The notes beneath the pieces were generated by a model. It searched no databases. It had not been told where the DNA came from and saw only the letters and a program-made list of their open reading frames with translations. Source: an uncultured Eggerthellaceae bacterium (GTDB lineage: Bacteria > Actinomycetota > Coriobacteriia > Coriobacteriales > Eggerthellaceae). From it: a DNA stretch of 10,320 nt. Positions 1-7,371 of this stretch are shown piece by piece. The stretch's first letter is position 1. Each line of letters starts with the position of its first letter. Position numbers and translations under genes: made by a program. The stretch spans positions 1 through 10,320 of the forward strand of contig CANOHY010000051.1 in the NCBI GenBank assembly GCA_947565915.1. The letters are read 5' to 3'.

Positions 1-1982
1 ATTAGCTGCTTAGAATACAAGATGGTATCGTGCTTCAGCTCGGTATAGCTCCCTTGCCAGGTTTGCAGGTTCTTGCGATCCCATGCCTCGCTGGTCATGA
101 AAGCCGGATAGGTATCATCCTTGCTCACCAGCAACGGGTTGAGCGTGTAAAGCCATTGGCTGTAGAGGCTCCCCTGCCACACGGAATCGCCGGCCTTGGC
201 TATCTCGGTGCGCAGCTTGTCCATCTGCTCGGTATAGCCAGCATATTGCGTCTGTCCCTCTTCCTCCAGGATGTCCAACGCCACATCGGAGCCAAGTGCC
301 GCGGGCACGTCCAAGGCAGAGGGCAGCATGCGATCGGCCACGTTGTCGTATACCAGCTGCTGGAAGATGGCCTCATCAAGCGAGAAGCGCTGCCCCATGA
401 AACGGAAACCCTTGATGTCATCGGCGCTGTATTGCGACTCATCCACTACCACCACCGAGCTGATCTTAGGCGGCTCCACCTTGCTGGTAAGGTCCTTGTA
501 CTTGTTCCATGCATTGGCGTTGCCTGCCAGCTTGCTCGCATCAACGTCGGCACCATAGGCGGCCGTTATCAGCGGGTAGTACTCGTAGAAGCCGCAATCG
601 TCACTCGCGCCAGCGAAGAAGCTGGTCACCGTGTAGATAGACTCCCACTCCTTGTCAGCCGCAGCTCCCGTGCCGTCATCGAGCGCCAAGTTGATCAGAA
701 GCGCGCTGCGGTTCAGCTCATCCGCATCCCCCGCCAAGCTGCTGCCATCCTGCAAGAAATGCGTGCGCCCATACAGCATCATGGCTCTGAAGTAGCGCTC
801 GAGCTTCTCGTTGCCCTCGTAGTAGCCACGTGGCTTGTATTGCGAATAGTCTTCCTGGCTTCCCGTGATGCCGCTCGTATCCATTCCCTGCGCGGCATTG
901 ATCTTGCTCACTTCCGCATCCGCTACGGAAGCAGCACTTGCGGGAACCGTCGCCGAGGGGTCGAGCAGCTTCAATGCCGTAGCGAAGAAGGCCACGTTTC
1001 GATTCGCCGCGCTCTCCCACTCGGTGCCCACGAGCTGCTCTTGCTGGGCGAGGGATTCGTCGAGCATGCGATGCGTGAGCGAGGTCAGCTCGCTTGAGAG
1101 GTTGTTCTGCTCCAAGTTCTTCAACAGGTAGGCGAAGTAGAGGTGATATGTGTGCATAACAGAATCCGTAGTAATAAAACTAGGAAGATTGCTGTAACGA
1201 TTCGACTCATACAGCTCGTAGAATTCGCTGTGGCCATAATCCGCAGATACAGCGAACTCATTCTCGGCAAGCTTCTCGATAAGCTCAGCATCGTATTTGG
1301 CTGTAAGCGAGAAATCCTTGGCATTCACCACATTGCCCAAATCATCGCTCACCTCGTAAGAACTGATGGAGCCATAGCCATTCGTTGCCTCGACCTCGTC
1401 TCCATCCACATTCAGCTCATTGCCCTCAACTGCACCACCATTGAGCGAAGGGCTGCTGCCGCTCGTGTAGGCTGCAAGCGCTGGGGCTGCGCCAAACGAA
1501 TCCATGAAGCCCGAAAGGTCCACCAGCGTGGGACGCTGGAGCAGCTCCACGCGGGCTCCCGTAGAGTCCACTACCACCGAGGGCTCGCCCTCGCGCGCTA
1601 TGGTGCCGCTTTGACCACCACCGCCAAGAACGTTCATCAGCAGCACGACCAGCAGCACCACCACTACAACGCAGGCGATGCCGATGCCTATCACCTTGCC
1701 GCGAGCATTCGCAGACTGCACGGGAACGCCTTGGGCTGGCACGGTGATCCGAGGAGTGCTGATCAGCGGAGGTTGCACTGCGGCTCCTTGCGCTTGGGGA
1801 GCTTGAGAAGCTTGCGGCAATGGCGCTGGTGCGGGATTCGCAGGAGTTGCAGATGAGGAAGATGCGCCCTCGGTGCCGGTTAACGACGTAGCGGACTCGC
1901 CTATCTCGGGAAAGCGCGACCCGCAGCTCTTGCAGAAAACGGCATCATCCTTGTTCTCGGTACCGCAGTTGGGACAGAACAT
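1..1982 (-). CDS. Membrane-anchored zinc-ribbon protein with DUF3160 domain (C-terminus beyond window)
   Basis: The frame is open from an ATG at 1982 to the left edge, giving 660 visible residues and no stop, so the C-terminus is missing. Residues 1-20 form a zinc ribbon with paired cysteines (C3, C6, C17, C20). Residues about 40-92 are a low-complexity Pro/Ala/Gln/Ser linker. Residues about 96-119 are one strongly hydrophobic Val/Leu-rich transmembrane helix. The rest resembles DUF3160: a conserved block around residues 265-285 contains FITTDSVMHTYH, and the last visible residues include HDTILY, both recalled as hallmarks of that family. The inferred topology is a cytoplasmic zinc ribbon with the large domain outside the membrane. 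DUF3160 has no established function, so none is proposed. The start has a perfect AGGAGG four bases upstream and directly abuts the stop of the pseudouridine synthase gene, so it is probably the fourth gene of the ileS operon. The domain call rests on motif recall, not a profile search. Confidence 0.82.
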   Translation of the reverse strand, partial: MFCPNCGTENKDDAVFCKSCGSRFPEIGESATSLTGTEGASSSSATPANPAPAPLPQASQAPQAQGAAVQPPLISTPRITVPAQGVPVQSANARGKVIGIGIACVVVVVLLVVLLMNVLGGGGQSGTIAREGEPSVVVDSTGARVELLQRPTLVDLSGFMDSFGAAPALAAYTSGSSPSLNGGAVEGNELNVDGDEVEATNGYGSISSYEVSDDLGNVVNAKDFSLTAKYDAELIEKLAENEFAVSADYGHSEFYELYESNRYSNLPSFITTDSVMHTYHLYFAYLLKNLEQNNLSSELTSLTHRMLDESLAQQEQLVGTEWESAANRNVAFFATALKLLDPSATVPASAASVADAEVSKINAAQGMDTSGITGSQEDYSQYKPRGYYEGNEKLERYFRAMMLYGRTHFLQDGSSLAGDADELNRSALLINLALDDGTGAAADKEWESIYTVTSFFAGASDDCGFYEYYPLITAAYGADVDASKLAGNANAWNKYKDLTSKVEPPKISSVVVVDESQYSADDIKGFRFMGQRFSLDEAIFQQLVYDNVADRMLPSALDVPAALGSDVALDILEEEGQTQYAGYTEQMDKLRTEIAKAGDSVWQGSLYSQWLYTLNPLLVSKDDTYPAFMTSEAWDRKNLQTWQGSYTELKHDTILYSKQL

Positions 1983-2969
1983 CTAGCCTCCTATCGCCTC
2001 GGCGCTCCTTTGGCGCAAGCCCTGCAAGACCGCATTCAGGTCAGCGGGCAAATCGTCTTCGAAATGCATTATCGCATCTGTTATGGGATGGTTCAAACCA
2101 AGTTGGTACGAGTGCAAGAACTGCCTTTGCAGCCCCAGATTGGCCTTTTCATGGCGCGGACGATGCGCGGTGTAGAGCGGGTCTCCCACCACCGGATGCC
2201 CGATGTATTCCATATGCACGCGAATCTGATGCGTGCGTCCCGTGTAGAGCTTGCAATCCACCAGCGTGTAGCCGTTGTCGTGCATCTGCGGCTCGAAGCG
2301 CTCGAGCACCTTGAATGTGGTCATCGCATTGCGAGCAGAATCGCAGTCTCTCACCGCCATGCGCAAGCGTTCCTTTGCATGACGCGCTATCGGTGCATCG
2401 ATCAAACCCGTGTCGGGACCTATGACGCCATGAACGAGCGCAAGGTAATGGCGATCGACTGCCCGATTGGCAATGGCATCCATCAGCAGCTGACCAGCCT
2501 CATCGGTCTTGGCAGCAAGCATTAGCCCGCTCGTGTCCATATCGAGCCGATGCACGATTCCCAGCCGGTCGCGCTCTCCCTGCACATCGCACAAGCCGCT
2601 TGCGCCGTATCGGTAGATGAGCGCGTTCACTAAGGTGCCCTCGCGATGGTCTTCCGAGGGATGGCATATAAGGCCAGCCTGCTTCGAGAGCACGATGATG
2701 TGGTCATCCTCGAAGCGTATGTCCAAGTCGATGAGCTCGCCTTGAAGGGGCGTTTCCACTGCCTCCTCGTCAACCTCGTAGACTATGGCCTGCCCCATCT
2801 TCACGAGCGACTTCTTGGAGGCTTGCTGCCCGTTCAGAAGCACGCGGCCCTCTTCTATGGCGCGCACCGCAGCCGATCGGCTCGCATACAGCTCCCGCAT
2901 TGCCAGAAGGCTGTCCAGTCGCATCCCCTCGTCGGCAGCGTTGGCCTTATAGCAGCGCGAGGCCGTCAT
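1983..2969 (-). CDS. rluD: RluA/RluD-family 23S rRNA pseudouridine synthase
   Basis: This 328-residue protein converts uridine to pseudouridine in RNA. By family resemblance the target is probably 23S rRNA; the RluD/YlyB type modifies the helix 69 region. An S4-like RNA-binding domain covers residues about 15-65. The catalytic domain follows, with a GTLVNAL block near 111, the signature HRLDMDTSG at 140-148 (catalytic Asp143), and YTGRTHQIRVHM at 242-253, all in the order and spacing of the RluA family. The length is normal. The ATG at 2969 overlaps the lspA stop by four bases (ATGA), so translation is probably coupled. The lspA-rluD pairing is common in Gram-positive bacteria. The exact subfamily (RluD versus another RluA paralogue) cannot be fixed from sequence reading alone, so the symbol is a best guess. 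The stop at 1983-1985 abuts the next gene. Confidence 0.93.
   Translation of the reverse strand: MTASRCYKANAADEGMRLDSLLAMRELYASRSAAVRAIEEGRVLLNGQQASKKSLVKMGQAIVYEVDEEAVETPLQGELIDLDIRFEDDHIIVLSKQAGLICHPSEDHREGTLVNALIYRYGASGLCDVQGERDRLGIVHRLDMDTSGLMLAAKTDEAGQLLMDAIANRAVDRHYLALVHGVIGPDTGLIDAPIARHAKERLRMAVRDCDSARNAMTTFKVLERFEPQMHDNGYTLVDCKLYTGRTHQIRVHMEYIGHPVVGDPLYTAHRPRHEKANLGLQRQFLHSYQLGLNHPITDAIMHFEDDLPADLNAVLQGLRQRSAEAIGG
1987..1992 (-). promoter_or_regulatory. Consensus ribosome binding site of the DUF3160 gene
   Basis: On the minus strand this reads AGGAGG, a full Shine-Dalgarno match, followed by CTAG and the ATG at 1982. It lies inside the last codons of the upstream pseudouridine synthase gene. 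The downstream gene can therefore initiate by itself although the two genes have no spacer, and this fixes its start. Confidence 0.8.
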
Positions 2970-3565
2970 AAGGCATCCTCGCCTTCTGCGACAGCATCGT
3001 CTTTCGTCTCATGCGCGGGCGTTTTCGAGCCTGTGCGCTTGACGTCGCCCGTTCCCAGGAACATGCCAACCAATAGCAGCACGATTCCACAGGTCACGCC
3101 AATATCAGCTACGTTGAAAACGGGAAAATCCATGAACGTGGTGCTGAGGTAGTCGAGCACATAACCCTGCGCGAAGCGATCGATGGCATTTCCCACCCCG
3201 CCGGCAATCACAAGCGCGATGCCTGCGATCTGCACCAAGGGAATGCCCTTCAAGTCCCAAACGAAGTAGGCCAGCAGCAGTGCGCAGACAGCAACGCTCA
3301 CTACTCCCAAGAGCACTGGGTTGCCCGCGAATATGCCCCATGCCGCACCCGTGTTGAACACGATGCGAATGTCAATGAGCCCGAAGAGGATCGAGCACAC
3401 CACCATGCCTTGGGCATACCCGCTCAAAAGCGCCTTCACCACTTGGTCGAGCAGCAACCAAGCAGCGCAGATGGCGCACAGCGCTACAACCTTGCCCTTG
3501 GGCGACATGCTAGCGAGCATCGAGCGCATCACCACAGCGCTTGCAAACTTCTGGATGGTTCGCAT
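2966..3565 (-). CDS. lspA: Lipoprotein signal peptidase (signal peptidase II)
   Basis: This is the inner-membrane aspartic protease that removes signal peptides from diacylglyceryl-modified prolipoproteins. Counting from the outermost ATG (3565, 199 residues), the family blocks are all present: LLLDQVVK at 37-44, NTGAAWG at 71-77, GGVGNAIDR at 122-130 and FNVADIGV at 150-157. The catalytic pair is D129 and D154. About four hydrophobic segments (near 26-46, 84-103, 110-127 and 152-171) fit the four-helix topology, and the tail after 172 is charged and acidic. The start is uncertain. The 3565 ATG lies 56 bases inside ileS, while in-frame ATGs at 3529, 3520 and 3508 give N-termini closer to the usual length, and the 3508 ATG follows the ileS stop after one base. 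None has a strong Shine-Dalgarno, which suggests coupling to ileS translation. The stop overlaps the pseudouridine synthase start. Confidence 0.93.
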   Translation of the reverse strand: MRTIQKFASAVVMRSMLASMSPKGKVVALCAICAAWLLLDQVVKALLSGYAQGMVVCSILFGLIDIRIVFNTGAAWGIFAGNPVLLGVVSVAVCALLLAYFVWDLKGIPLVQIAGIALVIAGGVGNAIDRFAQGYVLDYLSTTFMDFPVFNVADIGVTCGIVLLLVGMFLGTGDVKRTGSKTPAHETKDDAVAEGEDAL

Positions 3566-6341
3566 TGCCGCCCAGCACGCGGTAGTTCCAACAGCGTGGG
3601 CACTTCTCGCCCGGGGCCTCGCTCACTATGGCAGCAAGCTCCTCGCCTTCTGCGAACGTCACCTCTGAGACGATGAACAGCTCGCCGAGCACTTCAGGAC
3701 CAAAGGCTTCGAGCGCATGAAGCTGCTCGGCAGGCGCCATGATTCTCACCGATGCCTCTTGGCTCTTGTTGATGCGCTTATCGTTGCGCGCCTCCTCAAG
3801 CGCCTTGGTGGCCACCTCGCGTGCTGCAAGAGCAACCTCGAACGCCTCGATATCAGCACACCCGTCATCGGCGGGCAGTTGCGGCATGAAGTCCTCGCGC
3901 GCAGGCCAGCCAGCCAGCTGTACGCTAAAGGGACGACTTCCTTCGCCTTTCATGAGAGGCGGATAGCTCTCCCACACTTCGTCGCAGGTGAATGACAGTA
4001 TGGGGGCCATCACCCGCACGAGCACCTCCAGCACGTTGGCCAGGACCGTTTGCACCGCACGGCGGCGAGGGCTTCTCGGAGCCTCTGAGTACAACCGGTC
4101 CTTCGTCACGTCCAGGTACACGCTCGAAAGCTCGTTGACGAATTCGTAGCATTCGCGATAAACCGAGTTGAAACGGTAACTTGCATAGGCATCTTCCACC
4201 GTGCGCAGAAGCTTATACGTGCGCGCAAGGAAGTAGCGGTCGACGGGCTCCAGGTCGTCCCAGCTGGAAACAGCATCGTCATCGCCGAAATCGAAGAGGT
4301 TGCCAAGCACGAAGCGATAGGAGTTGCGGAACTTGCGATAGGCATCGGAAACCTGCTTCAAGATGCCATCGGAAATGCTCACGTCCTGCGAGTAGTCCAC
4401 CGAAGACACCCAGAGGCGCAGCACGTCGGCGCCGAACTTCTCCATCACCTCTGCCGGGTCGACGCCATTGCCCTTCGACTTCGACATCTTCTCGCCGTTC
4501 TCGTCCATGGTGAAGCCGCAATGCATGACCGATTTATAGGGCGCTTCTCCATAGGCGCCGATGGAGGTCAGGAGCGCCGACTGGAACCAGCCGCGGTGCT
4601 GATCAGAGCCCTCCAGGTACATCTCGGCTGGGAAATGCAAGCCCTCTGCATGGCGATGGAGGCACACGCTGGTGTGGCTCACGCCCGATTCCCACCATAC
4701 ATCCAGAATGTCCTTCTCGGGAACGAGGTCGCCCACGCCTGCTCCGCAATGGGGGCAGGTGGTGTCAGCAGGCAGGTACTCGCTTGGTTGCTTGATGAAC
4801 CAGGCATCGGCACCTTCGTTGTAGAACAGATCGATGACCGCATCGAACGTCTCGACGCTGGCCACCGTCTCGCCGCACTTCCCGCAGGTAAACAGCGGAA
4901 TGGGAACGCCCCACGAACGTTGGCGGCTAATGCACCAATCGGGTCGGTCGGCAACCATGGACCCAATACGATTCGACGCCCAAGCTGGAATCCACCTTAC
5001 ATCGCCTTCAATAGCCTCTAGCGCACGTTGGCGCAGACCCGTATCATCCATCGAAACGAACCATTGGCTAGTCGCACGGAAGATCACCGGCTTGTGGCAA
5101 CGCCAGCAATGGGGGTAGCTATGCTGCAGGTCCTCGTGCATGATCAGCATGCCACGCTCGTCGAGCCACTCGATGATGACCGGATTCGCCTCGTTGACCT
5201 CCATGCCGCTGAAGGGGCCACCAGTGCCCATCTCGGTGCCAACGTAGAATCGACCGTCGTCGTCCACTGGCATCACCACGGGCACACCGAATCGCATGCC
5301 AGCAAGGTAGTCGTCCATGCCGTGGCCAGGTGCAGCGTGAACGATGCCCGTGCCATCTTCCAGCGTTACGTAGTCAGCATATACGAACACGCCCTCTTCG
5401 CCCTGATCGCCGAATATGGGCTGTTTGTAGCGGTTCTGAGCAAGCTCGGCGCCTGTCGCCTGCCAACCCTCCACCACGCGCGCGTCGCTCCAGCCGAACT
5501 TCTCCGTGAGCTTTTCCACCAAAGCCTTGGCCATGATGAAGGCGCGCCCATCGTGCTCGACGGCAACGTATTCAGCTTCGGGATGCAAGATGACGGCATC
5601 ATCGGCCGGCAGGGTCCAAGGCGTGGTAGTCCAAATGGCAACGTCCAGCTTGCCTTCCCAATCCTCCAAGCCCGCAGGAACGGTGGTCATCTCAAAGCGC
5701 ACGAAGATAGCAGGGCTCACCTCATCGCCGTATTCGATCTCGGCCTCGGCGAGTGCCGTATGGCACGACGAGCACCAATGGATGGGCTTGCGTCCCTTGT
5801 AGATTGCACCATCGAGGTACATCTTCTTGAAGACTTCCACGTTTCCCGCTTCGTAATCGGGCAGGAAGGTAAGATAGGGATTCTCCCAGTCAGCATTCAC
5901 GCCAAGGCGCTTGAAGCCTTCGCACTGCACGCCCACATACTTCTTCGCCCACTCGCGGCAAAGCCGACGTACCTCAGGCTGTGGCGTCTTGCGGAACTTC
6001 TCGGTTCCCAGCGTCTCTTCCACCATGTGCTCGATGGGCTGCCCATGGCAATCCCAACCGGGCACGTAAGGAGTGAAGTACCCACGTTGGGCATGGCTCT
6101 TGTTCACGAAGTCCTTGAGTATCTTATTGAACGAATGGCCGATATGGATGGGGCCGTTCGCGTAGGGAGGCCCATCGTGCAAGACGAAGGGCTCGCCATC
6201 CTTGTTCTTCTCCAAGACCTTCCAATACAAGCGCTCTTGCTCCCAAAGCTCAAGCCTCTTCGGCTCGCGCTCGGGCAAGTTGCCCCTCATGGCGAAATCC
6301 GTTTCGGGCAGGTTCATCGTATCCTTGTACTCGTTTGCCAC
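3510..6341 (-). CDS. ileS: Isoleucyl-tRNA synthetase, bacterial type with C-terminal zinc finger
   Basis: This cytoplasmic class I synthetase charges tRNA-Ile and edits misactivated valine. Numbering from the GTG at 6341 (943 residues, normal for the family), HIGH is at 66-69 and KMSKS at 618-622. The CP1 editing domain has TTTPWTLPA near 238-246 and HAAPGHG near 335-341. The WCISRQRSWGVPIP block begins at 469, and an internal cysteine cluster lies around 486-532. A C-terminal zinc finger has Cys 914, 917, 933 and 936. This is the common bacterial form rather than the eukaryote-like mupirocin-resistant form. The frame is open up to an ATG at 6437, but the GTG at 6341 is preferred: it gives the standard N-terminus (EYKDTMNLPETDF, as in E. 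coli and Bacillus enzymes), has GAGGAAAGG seven bases upstream, and avoids overlap with degV. It is the first gene of the four-gene minus-strand operon. Confidence 0.97.
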   Translation of the reverse strand: MANEYKDTMNLPETDFAMRGNLPEREPKRLELWEQERLYWKVLEKNKDGEPFVLHDGPPYANGPIHIGHSFNKILKDFVNKSHAQRGYFTPYVPGWDCHGQPIEHMVEETLGTEKFRKTPQPEVRRLCREWAKKYVGVQCEGFKRLGVNADWENPYLTFLPDYEAGNVEVFKKMYLDGAIYKGRKPIHWCSSCHTALAEAEIEYGDEVSPAIFVRFEMTTVPAGLEDWEGKLDVAIWTTTPWTLPADDAVILHPEAEYVAVEHDGRAFIMAKALVEKLTEKFGWSDARVVEGWQATGAELAQNRYKQPIFGDQGEEGVFVYADYVTLEDGTGIVHAAPGHGMDDYLAGMRFGVPVVMPVDDDGRFYVGTEMGTGGPFSGMEVNEANPVIIEWLDERGMLIMHEDLQHSYPHCWRCHKPVIFRATSQWFVSMDDTGLRQRALEAIEGDVRWIPAWASNRIGSMVADRPDWCISRQRSWGVPIPLFTCGKCGETVASVETFDAVIDLFYNEGADAWFIKQPSEYLPADTTCPHCGAGVGDLVPEKDILDVWWESGVSHTSVCLHRHAEGLHFPAEMYLEGSDQHRGWFQSALLTSIGAYGEAPYKSVMHCGFTMDENGEKMSKSKGNGVDPAEVMEKFGADVLRLWVSSVDYSQDVSISDGILKQVSDAYRKFRNSYRFVLGNLFDFGDDDAVSSWDDLEPVDRYFLARTYKLLRTVEDAYASYRFNSVYRECYEFVNELSSVYLDVTKDRLYSEAPRSPRRRAVQTVLANVLEVLVRVMAPILSFTCDEVWESYPPLMKGEGSRPFSVQLAGWPAREDFMPQLPADDGCADIEAFEVALAAREVATKALEEARNDKRINKSQEASVRIMAPAEQLHALEAFGPEVLGELFIVSEVTFAEGEELAAIVSEAPGEKCPRCWNYRVLGGNANHPEVCKRCGDALDAR

Positions 6342-6348
6342 GCCTCGA

Positions 6349-6357
6349 CCTTTCCTC
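6349..6357 (-). promoter_or_regulatory. Ribosome binding site that sets the ileS GTG start
   Basis: On the minus strand the sequence is GAGGAAAGG, seven bases before the GTG at 6341. It supports the GTG over the longer ATG at 6437, which would overlap degV and add 32 residues unlike any IleRS N-terminus. Confidence 0.7.
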
Positions 6358-6370
6358 GTAGACAAATCTA

Positions 6371-6401
6371 ATAGTATACAAGATGCACTCGTGTACAATA
6401 C
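6371..6401. promoter_or_regulatory. Candidate overlapping divergent promoters for ileS and degV
   Basis: In the AT-rich centre of the 94-base gap, a minus-strand TATACT (plus positions 6373-6378) is a good -10 element for ileS. A plus-strand TACAAT (6394-6399) is a good -10 for degV. The predicted transcription starts leave 5' leaders of roughly 25-30 bases on each side. At normal spacing the -35 region of each promoter would fall over the -10 of the other, and neither -35 matches the consensus well. The gap has no T-box-like sequence and is too short for a typical T-box leader. The promoter calls are inference from hexamer matches. Confidence 0.45.
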
Positions 6402-6422
6402 ATGCACATAATGCGATGGATT

Positions 6423-6428
6423 AAGGAG
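6423..6428 (+). promoter_or_regulatory. Ribosome binding site of degV
   Basis: AAGGAG sits seven bases before the ATG at 6436, a strong Shine-Dalgarno with good spacing that fixes the degV start. Confidence 0.75.
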
Positions 6429-6435
6429 TTCTTCC

Positions 6436-7308
6436 ATGGATTTTCAGATTGTCACCGATTCGAGCTGCAACCTGCCCGATCCGATAGTAGAACGCTTCGA
6501 CCTCAAGATTCTGCCCCTCACGTTCATTGCGGACGGCAAGCAGTTCACGAGTTACACCGACGGCAAGCAAAGCGACCTCAAGCAGTTCTATGACATGATG
6601 CGCGAGGGCACCGTGTTCACCACGTCGCTACCCAGCTCCAAAGACGCCGAGAACCTTTTCCGCACCACCTTCGAGGGCGGAAAGGACATCCTCTACATCG
6701 GCTTCTCGAGCGGCCTTTCGGGCACGTACGAGGCGATGTCGAGCGTGCTCGATACCGTCGCTGCCGACTACCCTGAGCGAAAGGCGCTGCACGTTGACAC
6801 CTTGGCGGCATCGCTTGGCGAAGGACTGCTGGTATACCTTGCTGGAGCAATGGCCGAATCTGGCGCATCCATCGAAGAAGCTTGCGCATGGGTTGAGGAC
6901 AATCGCCTGCATATGGCCCACTGGTTCACTGTCGACGACCTCATGTTCCTTTTCCGTGGCGGACGCGTTTCCCGCACGAGCGCTTGGGCTGGCTCCATCC
7001 TGAACATCAAACCGGTTCTTCACGTTGACGATGACGGCTTGCTCATCCCCGTTTCGAAGGTTCGCGGCCGCAAGAAGTCGATCTTGGCCATGCTCGACCA
7101 CATGCGCGAAACGGCTATCCAGCCAGTCAGCGAGCAAACGGTATTCATCAGCCACGGCGATTGCATTGACGACGCGGAGTTCCTTGCCGGCAAGATACGC
7201 GAAGAGTTCGGCGTGAGCGACATCGTCATCAACTATGTCGACCCCGTCATCGGAGCCCATTCGGGACCGGGCACGCTTGCCCTCTTCTTCCTGGCCGACC
7301 ATCGCTAG
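6436..7308 (+). CDS. degV: DegV family fatty-acid-binding protein
   Basis: This 290-residue protein has the normal length and the full motif order of the DegV (FakB-like) family, which binds a single fatty acid and in some bacteria presents it to the fatty acid kinase FakA. Visible blocks are IVTDSSCNLP at 5-14, TTSLPS at 62-67 (lipid carboxylate-binding Thr/Ser region), IGFSSGLSGTYE at 88-99, the FRGGRVSR block at 173-180, and GAHSGPGTLALFF at 273-285. No signal peptide or membrane helix is seen, so it is cytoplasmic. The start is set by a strong ribosome binding site. It is transcribed alone, divergently from ileS and convergently with dinB. No fakA partner is in the window, so its role in exogenous fatty acid uptake is inferred from the family only. 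Confidence 0.94.
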   Translation: MDFQIVTDSSCNLPDPIVERFDLKILPLTFIADGKQFTSYTDGKQSDLKQFYDMMREGTVFTTSLPSSKDAENLFRTTFEGGKDILYIGFSSGLSGTYEAMSSVLDTVAADYPERKALHVDTLAASLGEGLLVYLAGAMAESGASIEEACAWVEDNRLHMAHWFTVDDLMFLFRGGRVSRTSAWAGSILNIKPVLHVDDDGLLIPVSKVRGRKKSILAMLDHMRETAIQPVSEQTVFISHGDCIDDAEFLAGKIREEFGVSDIVINYVDPVIGAHSGPGTLALFFLADHR

Positions 7309-7371
7309 CCAGAGGGTGCCCTGAGCGTCGACTGCGCCTTTTCGCAGTATTGCGGTTGCCGCTTTGCAAGC
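7309..7371. terminator. Weak hairpins between the convergent degV and dinB genes
   Basis: The gap contains ACTGCG (7331-7336) and CGCAGT (7343-7348), a six-pair stem with a six-base loop. It also contains GCGG (7352-7355) and CCGC (7359-7362) around a three-base loop, followed on the plus strand by a short TTT. Neither has a proper U-tract in either direction, so an intrinsic terminator is possible but not well supported. Confidence 0.3.

Noticed and set aside
30..1097. A 355-codon open frame on the plus strand at the left edge
   Set aside because: It is antisense to the DUF3160 gene, which has a zinc ribbon, a membrane helix, family motifs and a perfect ribosome binding site; the plus-strand product is His/Leu/Arg-rich with no family features.
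5028..6371. A 447-codon open frame on the plus strand
   Set aside because: It lies wholly antisense to ileS, whose motifs are unmistakable. It has no ribosome binding site and no recognisable domain; it is a GC-driven shadow frame.
6342..6437. N-terminal extension of ileS to the ATG at 6437
   Set aside because: The extra 32 residues do not match IleRS N-termini and the start overlaps degV; the GTG at 6341 has a good Shine-Dalgarno.
6628..7302. A 224-codon minus-strand frame opposite degV
   Set aside because: It is the complement of a well-supported DegV gene, without motifs or a plausible start signal.
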